From: SLFT01 sp964493075
GTDB lineage: Bacteria > Hydrogenedentota > Hydrogenedentia > Hydrogenedentales > CAITNO01
Length of the DNA stretch: 8,184 nt
Assembly: GCA_964493075.1 (NCBI GenBank)
Contig: CAZBNU010000187.1
Span: 1-8,184 of the forward strand
Reading direction: 5' to 3'
How positions within the stretch are numbered: position 1 is the first letter of the stretch; each line of letters opens with the position of its first letter. This document shows positions 1 through 5,386 of this stretch, piece after piece. The position numbers were made by a program, and so were the translations under genes. The notes under the pieces are model-generated. The model saw nothing but the letters and a program-made list of their open reading frames with translations, was not told the DNA's origin and made no database searches.

Positions 1-1
1 C

Positions 2-28
2 ATCACCACTCAGGAGTACCCCCCATGA
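2..28 (+). CDS. 3' end of an upstream gene (last 8 codons), product not recognisable
   Basis: Reading from base 2, the frame encodes ITTQEYPP and then a TGA at 26-28, which overlaps the ATG of the next gene as ATGA. A four-base stop/start overlap is the usual arrangement between co-transcribed, translationally coupled genes, so this is probably the tail of a real upstream coding region. The fragment is too short to identify. In ole clusters the gene before oleD is often oleC (AMP-dependent beta-lactone synthetase), but that is only a guess from the neighbour. A chance open frame of this length is quite possible. Confidence 0.35.
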   Translation: MTTQEYPP

Positions 29-1026
29 AAGCATTGGTAACAGGCGGCGGCGGATTTCTCGGACGCTATATTGTAGAACAGTTATTGGAACGGGGCGATG
101 AGGTTGTTGTTGCAGCGCGCGGCAACTATCCCGAACTGGTTGCAATGGGCGTAGAACTGGTTCGAGGTGATCTTGCGGATGCCGCAACGGCGCAAAAAGC
201 GTGCGACGGCGTGGACATTGTGTTCCATGTAGCAGCAAAGGCCGGATTATGGGGCGCCTGGGATGATTTTTACCGTCCAAATGTGGTTGCCACAAAAAAT
301 CTGCTGGAAGCCTGCAAGACAAAAGGCATTGGCAAATTCGTTTTTACCAGCTCGCCAAGCGTCATTTTCGATAACCAGCCGCATACGGGCTGCGATGAAT
401 CCCATCCGTATCCGGAACACTACGAAAGTTTCTATCCCCAGACCAAGGCAATGGCAGAACAACTGGTCATGAAAGCCAACTGCGATGCATTACTAACGGT
501 ATCGCTTCGTCCTCATTTGATCTGGGGGCCACGGGACGCCCACATCCTGCCGGGGATCATCGCCCGCGCCAAGGAAGGAAAACTTATCCAAGTAGGTGAT
601 GGCACGAACGAGGTGGACATGGTCTATGTGGAAGATGCTGCCCGTGCGCACCTGCAGTCTGCTGATGCCCTAATGCCTGGTTCGCCTCTTGCGGGTAGTG
701 CCTATTTTATCACCCAGGACGAACCAGTCAATCTATGGGGATGGATCGCTGCGTTGCTCACGCACTTGGGATTGCAGCCGCCACAGCGCAACATCTCTCT
801 GGGCACAGCACGCGCAATCGGAGCACTCATGGAATGTGCCTACCGGTGGCTACATCTGCAGGGAGAACCGCGCATGACCAAATTCCTCGCCAGCGAACTC
901 GCTATGAGCCATTACTACGATATTTCACGCGCCAAGAAGGATTTCGACTACCAGCCGCAATTCACCATGGACACCGCACTCGAAAAAACGCTGCCGTGGC
1001 TGCAGGAGAATCTGCCTCATCATTAA
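25..1026 (+). CDS. NAD(P)-dependent 3-beta-HSD/epimerase-family reductase, OleD-like (2-alkyl-3-oxoalkanoate reductase)
   Basis: This 333-residue protein is an extended short-chain dehydrogenase. The Rossmann glycine motif TGGGGFLG is at residues 6-13, with the substrate-side motif HVAAKAGLWG at 68-77. A TSSPSV segment at 108-113 supplies the catalytic Ser, and the YPQTK motif gives Tyr137 and Lys141. The HVAAKAGLWG and SSPSV blocks, and a length near 330, resemble OleD, which reduces 2-alkyl-3-ketoalkanoates to beta-hydroxy acids in bacterial long-chain olefin/beta-lactone synthesis. Other 3-beta-HSD-like sterol or sugar enzymes share the fold, so the substrate is inferred. The start has a good ribosome site (AGGAG at 12-16, 8 bases upstream) and overlaps the presumed upstream stop by ATGA, suggesting an operon running in from the left. 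No oleA, oleB or oleC is inside the window. Confidence 0.75.
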   Translation: MKALVTGGGGFLGRYIVEQLLERGDEVVVAARGNYPELVAMGVELVRGDLADAATAQKACDGVDIVFHVAAKAGLWGAWDDFYRPNVVATKNLLEACKTKGIGKFVFTSSPSVIFDNQPHTGCDESHPYPEHYESFYPQTKAMAEQLVMKANCDALLTVSLRPHLIWGPRDAHILPGIIARAKEGKLIQVGDGTNEVDMVYVEDAARAHLQSADALMPGSPLAGSAYFITQDEPVNLWGWIAALLTHLGLQPPQRNISLGTARAIGALMECAYRWLHLQGEPRMTKFLASELAMSHYYDISRAKKDFDYQPQFTMDTALEKTLPWLQENLPHH

Positions 1027-1074
1027 TTTTCGTTGCGTTTACCCCCACAATCTGGAACAACTATGAATGATAAG

Positions 1075-1160
1075 CAAAAAATGGGGACTGCCCTTGGCGC
1101 ATATAAGGACTACAAATCACATGTCAGACTTGATGCGCCAGGGCTGTCCCCGCTTTTTTG
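1075..1160. repeat. REP-like hairpin, unit 1 (GGGGAC/GTCCCC type)
   Basis: This is an imperfect palindrome. The left arm (1083-1102, GGGGACTGCCCTTGGCGCAT) pairs with the right arm (1133-1151, ATGCGCCAGGGCTGTCCCC), with one bulge and one T/T mismatch. Flanking A6 (1076-1081) and T6 (1154-1159) runs extend the stem around a 30-base loop. G-rich GGGGAC hairpins flanked by A/T runs are typical of REP elements mobilised by REP-associated tyrosine (Y1-type) transposases; no such transposase is in this window. Lying 48 bases after the reductase stop and ending in a T-run, it could also stop transcription. It works together with unit 2. Confidence 0.7.
1154..1159 (+). terminator. possible terminator of the OleD-like operon
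   Basis: A GC-rich stem (arms 1083-1102 and 1133-1151) is followed almost directly by six T residues at 1154-1159, as in factor-independent terminators. The 30-base loop is longer than usual, and the structure is better explained as a repeat element, so any terminator role would be secondary. Nothing else downstream of the reductase stop at 1026 looks like a terminator. Confidence 0.3.
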
Positions 1161-1181
1161 CGGCTTTGGCACATACGTCCG

Positions 1182-1306
1182 AAAAAAATCGGGGACAGTT
1201 CCGTCGCCCGGCCTTTACGGCGAGGAACCGCCTCGCATGAAATCAGGCCCCCATTATTCCCTCCGTCAATATGTGAAATTGCGACGGGAACAGTCCCCAT
1301 TTTTTT
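1182..1306. repeat. REP-like hairpin, unit 2, with nested stem
   Basis: The left arm at 1182-1207 (A7, TCGGGGACAGTTCCGTCGC) pairs with the right arm at 1281-1306 (GCGACGGGAACAGTCCCCA, T7), apart from one A/A mismatch and two single-base bulges. Inside the 73-base loop is a perfect smaller stem, GCGAGG (1220-1225) with CCTCGC (1231-1236) around a five-base loop. The core GGGGACAG/CAGTCCCC is shared with unit 1, 21 bases away. A-run and T-run borders make it a possible bidirectional terminator between the reductase gene and aspS. The 94-codon open frame across both units has no coding character and is treated as spurious. Confidence 0.7.
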
Positions 1307-1457
1307 CTCATGATTGATTTGCGCTCATGTATTAGGTGCCTGTTAGGCAGTAACACTTGACGTACATTTTCTCCGTTACTCAAGATTGGGCTTTCGAATA
1401 CAGGTATCGTGATTGCCGCGAAAAGTTGACTGTTTTCAGGTGATAATGATACCATGC

Positions 1458-1486
1458 GCAACATTCACCCCCTTTCTTTTTATAGT
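1458..1486 (+). promoter_or_regulatory. candidate sigma-70-like promoter for aspS
   Basis: TATAGT at 1481-1486 matches five of six bases of the -10 consensus. With a 17-base spacer, GCAACA at 1458-1463 is a poor -35 (three of six). It would give a leader of roughly 70 bases before the aspS ATG. TTGACG (1357-1362) and TTGACT (1426-1431) also look like -35 boxes but lack a well-placed -10. The promoter rules of this phylum are unknown, so this is a weak call. Confidence 0.25.
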
Positions 1487-1553
1487 GAAAAACAAGGCGT
1501 GTCTGGTTGGTGAGACGGCGGTTTACCGTATTTGCCCCAGCGTGCAAACTCCC

Positions 1554-1558
1554 GGAGG
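1554..1558 (+). promoter_or_regulatory. ribosome binding site that fixes the aspS start
   Basis: GGAGG lies five bases before the ATG at 1564. The longer in-frame start at 1507 has no comparable site, and its extra 19 residues do not look like AspRS, so this site decides the start. Confidence 0.8.
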
Positions 1559-1563
1559 CTGTT

Positions 1564-3345
1564 ATGCACCCCTATCGCACCCATACCTGTGGCGCATTGC
1601 GCAAAGAAGATGCAGGAATATCTGTTAAATTATCTGGCTGGGTCCATCGCAAGCGCGACCACGGCGGCGTTATTTTCATTGACCTGCGCGATCACTACGG
1701 TTTGACGCAGGTGGTTGTCAACCCTGATGCCCCTTTTTTTACCGAGGTGGAGAAGGTGCGCAACGAGAGTGTCATCACCATTGAAGGTGAGGTTATCAAG
1801 CGTACCGAAGACACGGTGAACCCCAACATGGATACCGGTGAAATCGAAGTGGTGGCAAGCAGTTACCTGCTGGAATCACCCTGCGACACCCTTCCCTTCC
1901 CTGTCAATCAGGAACTGGAATGTCCGGAAGAAACACGGCTGGGGCATCGCTTCCTGGATTTGCGGCGTGAACGGATGCACAAGAATATCCTGTTGCGTTC
2001 GCGCACAGCCGCACTGGTGCGGCAGCATCTGGTGGACCGCGGTTTTGTGGAGTATCACACGCCCATCCTCACCAGTTCCTCGCCGGAAGGCGCACGTGAT
2101 TATCTCGTGCCAAGCCGCTTGTATGCGGGACAGTTTTACGCGCTGCCCCAGGCACCGCAGCAGTTCAAGCAATTGCTCATGGTGTCGGGTTTCGACAAGT
2201 ACTTCCAGATTGCGCCGTGTTTCCGCGATGAGGACAGCCGCGCTGACCGCAGTCCGGGCGAGTTCTACCAGATTGATATGGAGATGTCCTATATCACCCA
2301 GGACGATCTCTTCGCAGAACTGGAAGTGCTGATGGTGCGCCTCTTCAAGGAACTATCCAACAAGAAAATCGTTGCCGAAGTATTCCCGCGTATTGCGTTC
2401 CGCGATTCCATCGAATGGTACGGCACCGATAAGCCGGACATCCGTTTCGACATGAAGATGGTGGACTGCACGGACATCTTTGCTGACTGCGAACTGAAGG
2501 TGTTCAGCAGCCAGACCCGTAGTGGTGGTGCGGTGAAAGTGCTGAACGCCAAGGGCGCAGCAGATCAGTCCCGCAAGTTTTTTGACGATATGGAACGGTA
2601 TGCCAAGTCCGAAGGCGCGAAAGGGCTTGCCTGGCTTGCCCTGCGCGACGGCGAGATGAAGGGGCCCATTGCCAAGTTCATGAGCGATGCCGAGAAACAG
2701 GCGCTTGTGGAACGTACAGGCGCAGTGGAAGGCGATGCACTGTTCTTCGGCGCTGGGCCGCGTCCGGAAACCAATGAGTTGCTGGGCAAGGTGCGTCAGA
2801 CGCTGGGACGTAAACTGGAACTGGTGGACAAAGATGTGGTTGCCTTCTGCTGGATCGTGGATTTCCCCATGTTCGAGCGCAATCCCGATACCGGCTTGAT
2901 TGAATTCAGCCACAATCCCTTCTCCATGCCCCAGGGCGGCATGGACGCGCTTCTCAACAAAGACCCGCTCGATGTGCTGGCCTATCAGTATGACATCGTG
3001 TGCAACGGTATTGAGTTGTCTTCCGGTGCAATTCGTAATCACCGTCCGGAAGTGATGCTCAAAGCCTTTGACATTGCGGGCTACAACGAAGAGACGGTCA
3101 CATCCAAATTTCCGGCGTTGTGGAAAGCGTTTCATTACGGCGCCCCTCCTCACGGAGGCATCGCACCGGGACTGGACCGCATCATCATGCTGCTGGCAGA
3201 TGAACCGAATATCCGCGAGATTATCGCGTTCCCGTTGAACCAGCGTGCCCAGGACCTGCTTATGGGCGCACCCAACACGGTGGAACAACGTCAACTCGAC
3301 GAACTGCATATTGAAGTGGTGATGCCGCCGGAAACTGAAGGATAG
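1564..3345 (+). CDS. aspS: aspartyl-tRNA synthetase (AspRS), bacterial type
   Basis: This cytoplasmic class II synthetase charges tRNA with aspartate using ATP. The 593-residue length is normal for bacterial AspRS. The N-terminal OB-fold anticodon domain (about 1-110) opens with MHPYRTHTCG and contains WVHRKRDHGG. Motif 2 is at 220-229 (FRDEDSRADR, with the tRNA/ATP-binding Arg221). The GAD insertion domain typical of bacterial AspRS lies at about 290-420. Motif 3 is GLDR at 536-539. An SHNPFSMP block and a C-terminal AFPLNQRAQDLLMGAP block complete the catalytic core. His33 sits at the position that is Leu in the Asp-specific E. coli enzyme and His in the non-discriminating Pseudomonas enzyme, so relaxed Asp/Asn specificity is possible. 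The start at 1564 is chosen on GGAGG five bases upstream. It is probably transcribed alone or with the two genes that follow. Confidence 0.97.
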   Translation: MHPYRTHTCGALRKEDAGISVKLSGWVHRKRDHGGVIFIDLRDHYGLTQVVVNPDAPFFTEVEKVRNESVITIEGEVIKRTEDTVNPNMDTGEIEVVASSYLLESPCDTLPFPVNQELECPEETRLGHRFLDLRRERMHKNILLRSRTAALVRQHLVDRGFVEYHTPILTSSSPEGARDYLVPSRLYAGQFYALPQAPQQFKQLLMVSGFDKYFQIAPCFRDEDSRADRSPGEFYQIDMEMSYITQDDLFAELEVLMVRLFKELSNKKIVAEVFPRIAFRDSIEWYGTDKPDIRFDMKMVDCTDIFADCELKVFSSQTRSGGAVKVLNAKGAADQSRKFFDDMERYAKSEGAKGLAWLALRDGEMKGPIAKFMSDAEKQALVERTGAVEGDALFFGAGPRPETNELLGKVRQTLGRKLELVDKDVVAFCWIVDFPMFERNPDTGLIEFSHNPFSMPQGGMDALLNKDPLDVLAYQYDIVCNGIELSSGAIRNHRPEVMLKAFDIAGYNEETVTSKFPALWKAFHYGAPPHGGIAPGLDRIIMLLADEPNIREIIAFPLNQRAQDLLMGAPNTVEQRQLDELHIEVVMPPETEG

Positions 3346-3374
3346 GGTTTAGGGTCTAGCACCCTACCCCCTAA
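3343..3374. repeat. TAGGGT/ACCCTA palindromic mini-repeat between aspS and the M28-like gene
   Basis: TAGGGT at 3343-3348 (which includes the aspS TAG stop) is followed by TAGGGT at 3350-3355, then ACCCTA at 3361-3366 and a related CCCCCTAA at 3367-3374. The inner stem pairs 3350-3355 with 3361-3366 around CTAGC; the outer copy can pair as an alternative. The short intergenic stretch is almost entirely this motif. It might be a small dispersed repeat or a hairpin just upstream of the next start. There is no T-run to make it a terminator. Confidence 0.45.
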
Positions 3375-3380
3375 TCTATC

Positions 3381-4559
3381 ATGAACGCAATTGAAACAGA
3401 TTTACAATTCCTCTGCGGAGAACTTGAGGACCGTCAGCCTCAGACGGATGAGGAGAAGCGTGCCGCACAGTATGTGACGGATCGGCTGGCAGCCTCTCTG
3501 GATAATGCCCACCGTGTGGATTTTGATGCTATCGGCAACTATCGCCTGATGTTTGCTGCCTATTGCGGTGAGTTTGCGTTTATCAGTCTGCTGGCCATGT
3601 GGTGGCCGACGGTTGCGTTCTTTTACGGTCTGACCATCTTCCTTGCTTATATGGCGGAGTTGATGGGGTATCCCATATTTTCCCGTTTCCTCCCCCATTA
3701 TGAATCTTCCAGTGCGGTGGGGCTTAGCGACGCTCATGACGCCTCCTGTTTTCTTGTGTTCACGGCCTATCTGGATACAGACGATAACCCGTTTTCCAGG
3801 GTGGAGGCGAAACTCACGCAGTATTGTCTGCACTATCTTGTTATCCTTTGCATGGTGTTTGTATTGGCTACTTGCGGTATTGATGCTCTCGGATCGTTCA
3901 CACATCAGGTGAATCCCTATACCTGGTGGATGCGCTGGGTGGGGTTTGGTATTTTTTTATTACTTTCCCTGACCGGTTTCTTGCGGTCGCTGGCGGTACG
4001 GCAGAACCGGGGCGCGAATAATAATGCCTCGGGGGTGGCGGCGCTGTTATGCATTGCCGATCAGATGCGCGCTAATCCCATTAAGAACACTACCGTGTTG
4101 TTTTACGCCGCCGGAAGTCATCATGCTGGCATGGAAGGAATGAGAACCATGCTTAAAGAGAATCCCGGTATGGCGGATAATACTTACCTTATCAATATTG
4201 ATGGGGTGGGGGCGGGACAACTTTGTTACACGCGCGCCGAGGGTATACTGCATCGGATGCCCTGTGCCCCGGAACTGGTTGCCATAGCGGCGCACCATGG
4301 AGAAAACTACCAGGCTACGGCGGCAAGCCCGCATAACCGTCGAACAAATGCGTATCTGCCGCTCATGCAGGGCATTCCGTCCATTTCCATTGTGGGGCTT
4401 CAAAAAGATGGGTTGCCCGCCCATTTTGGAAGCGATAACGATGTGTTGAATAATGTGGATGTGGACGCGATAGCCAGCGCGGCAGCGTTTGCTGAATTTA
4501 TCGGACGTGAAGCGGCGAGCCGCCATCTTGCCATTGAGGGACTCAACGACAATGCCTGA
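3381..4559 (+). CDS. M28-family-like membrane protein, probably catalytically degenerate
   Basis: This 392-residue protein has the order of an M28 (Zn aminopeptidase) fold interrupted by membrane segments. A soluble N-terminus (1-56) comes first, then a hydrophobic stretch at 64-92 (probably two passes), a segment at 149-170 and one at 186-203. The M28-like core resumes at GANNNASG (211-218) and runs to the end. In active M28 enzymes the ligands are His (HxD), Asp (GADDNASG), Glu (EE), Asp and His. Here the His is Tyr130 (AYLD), the bridging Asp is Asn214, and the EE pair is His247-His248. Only Asp274 (NIDGVG) and His348 (PAHFGSDND) remain, so ordinary di-zinc peptidase activity is unlikely. 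The frame is intact, which argues for a retained non-proteolytic or altered function. No Shine-Dalgarno motif precedes the ATG; only the palindrome described at 3343-3374 does. The last 8 bases overlap thiF. Substrate and role are unknown. Confidence 0.75.
   Translation: MNAIETDLQFLCGELEDRQPQTDEEKRAAQYVTDRLAASLDNAHRVDFDAIGNYRLMFAAYCGEFAFISLLAMWWPTVAFFYGLTIFLAYMAELMGYPIFSRFLPHYESSSAVGLSDAHDASCFLVFTAYLDTDDNPFSRVEAKLTQYCLHYLVILCMVFVLATCGIDALGSFTHQVNPYTWWMRWVGFGIFLLLSLTGFLRSLAVRQNRGANNNASGVAALLCIADQMRANPIKNTTVLFYAAGSHHAGMEGMRTMLKENPGMADNTYLINIDGVGAGQLCYTRAEGILHRMPCAPELVAIAAHHGENYQATAASPHNRRTNAYLPLMQGIPSISIVGLQKDGLPAHFGSDNDVLNNVDVDAIASAAAFAEFIGREAASRHLAIEGLNDNA
4536..4541 (+). promoter_or_regulatory. 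ribosome binding site for thiF inside the preceding gene
   Basis: GAGGGA ends ten bases before the ATG at 4552. It supports that start over the longer in-frame ATG at 4489, whose added residues (MLNLSDVKRRAAIL...) are not part of the ThiS-like fold. Confidence 0.6.
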
Positions 4560-5370
4560 TGGAATTGCGATAATAGTGGGGGAACGGCCTTTTACGGCCC
4601 TGTCAGGCACGACACTGTTTGGCTTGCGCCAACAGATGCGCCCCAATGCGGATATTGTTGTCTGCAATGGTGCGCCGGTTTCGGAAGATCGCATACTGGA
4701 AGAAGGCGACGAAGTGGTGTTTATCTGCCGGGGTGAAATGCCGCCACCTGAAGACTTGGAAGCGCTTATGGTGGCGCGGCATACACCGGGAATACATCAG
4801 AAACTGAAGTCGGCGTGTGTAGGCATTGCCGGGCTGGGCGGCCTTGGTTCCAACATTGCCGTTGCCCTTGCCCGCATTGGAGTAGGGCGACTAATACTCG
4901 TGGATTTCGATGTAGTGGAGCCGAGCAACCTGAACCGGCAACACTATTTTGTGGACCAGATCGGCATGCTTAAACCAGAGGCGTTACACGCCACACTGAA
5001 ACGGGTAAATCCGCACATTGCCATTGAGACCCACCCGGTGCGTCTTGTCCCTGTGAACATTCAAAAGATATTTGCCAGCGTAGACGTTCTTGCAGAAGCC
5101 TTTGACCGGGCGGAAGAAAAGGCAATGCTGATTGAAACTACCATCAAAGTGTTTCCAAACACACCGGTAGTAGCCGCATCAGGACTGGCCGGATATGACA
5201 GTGCCAATCAGATACAGACCCGAAAGGTGCGGCATAACCTGTATGTCTGTGGTGACGGTGAATCTGCAGCACGTCCAGGTCATGGGCTGATGGCGCCCCG
5301 TGTCGGTGTGGCAGCGCATCACCAGGCCAATGCCATCATGCGGCTGCTCCTGGGTGAAAAAGAAGTCTGA
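4552..5370 (+). CDS. thiF: ThiS-like/ThiF fusion: sulfur-carrier adenylyltransferase, ThiF family 2
   Basis: This 272-residue cytoplasmic protein has two parts. Residues 5-62 form a ThiS/MoaD-like beta-grasp (ubiquitin-like) domain ending in CRGEMPPPEDL, without the C-terminal Gly-Gly a working sulfur carrier needs. Residues 75-272 are an E1-like Rossmann domain: ATP loop GLGGLGS (94-100), acidic VDFDVVEPSNLNRQ (117-130) with Arg129 as the conserved E1 arginine, AFDRAE (183-188) and GLMAPRVG (245-252). No Cys-X-X-Cys zinc pairs are visible. The ARHTPG, EPSNLNRQ and GLMAPRVG blocks fit the single-domain 'family 2' ThiF proteins, which adenylate the ThiS C-terminus for thiazole synthesis in the thiamine pathway. 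Unusually, no thiS, thiG or thiH lies nearby. It overlaps the M28-like gene by 8 bp, so the two are probably translated together. It converges on the permease gene with 16 bp between stops and no clear terminator. Confidence 0.85.
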   Translation: MPDGIAIIVGERPFTALSGTTLFGLRQQMRPNADIVVCNGAPVSEDRILEEGDEVVFICRGEMPPPEDLEALMVARHTPGIHQKLKSACVGIAGLGGLGSNIAVALARIGVGRLILVDFDVVEPSNLNRQHYFVDQIGMLKPEALHATLKRVNPHIAIETHPVRLVPVNIQKIFASVDVLAEAFDRAEEKAMLIETTIKVFPNTPVVAASGLAGYDSANQIQTRKVRHNLYVCGDGESAARPGHGLMAPRVGVAAHHQANAIMRLLLGEKEV

Positions 5371-5386
5371 TCCCCATCTTCTTGTC

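Larger units (their letters stand above)
1307..1563 (+). other. non-coding leader region upstream of aspS
   Basis: These 257 bases hold no convincing gene. A small hairpin lies at 1337-1349 (TGCCT, loop GTT, AGGCA). There is no T-box anti-terminator, no tRNA and no riboswitch that I can recognise. The aspS reading frame stays open back to a GTG-type start at 1507, but the ATG at 1564 is better supported by its ribosome site and by family N-termini. Weak promoter-like hexamers near 1458-1486 are listed separately. Confidence 0.5.

Noticed and set aside
1075..1306. CRISPR array
   Set aside because: There are only two units. The arms are inverted rather than direct repeats, and there are no regular spacers.
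1033..1317. 94-codon plus-strand open frame between the reductase gene and aspS
   Set aside because: It lies almost wholly within the two palindromic repeat units. It has no ribosome site, and its composition simply reflects the repeat arms.
1507..1563. Longer N-terminus for AspRS (19 extra residues)
   Set aside because: The start is non-ATG with no ribosome site. AspRS proteins of this type begin close to MHxYRTHTCG, and GGAGG precedes the ATG at 1564.
1507..1563. T-box riboswitch or other amino-acid sensor ahead of aspS
   Set aside because: No T-box sequence and no terminator/anti-terminator pair could be found in the leader; only weak short stems are present.
2353..3309. 318-codon minus-strand open frame
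   Set aside because: It is the antisense shadow of aspS, whose plus-strand frame has unmistakable class II synthetase motifs. The minus frame shows no recognisable fold.
4047..4694. 215-codon minus-strand open frame across the M28-like/thiF junction
   Set aside because: It is antisense to two well-supported genes and low-complexity in function terms, with no motif.
5371..5386. Terminator between the convergent thiF and permease genes
   Set aside because: The 16-base gap has no inverted repeat or T-run. Any termination signal must lie inside the coding ends.
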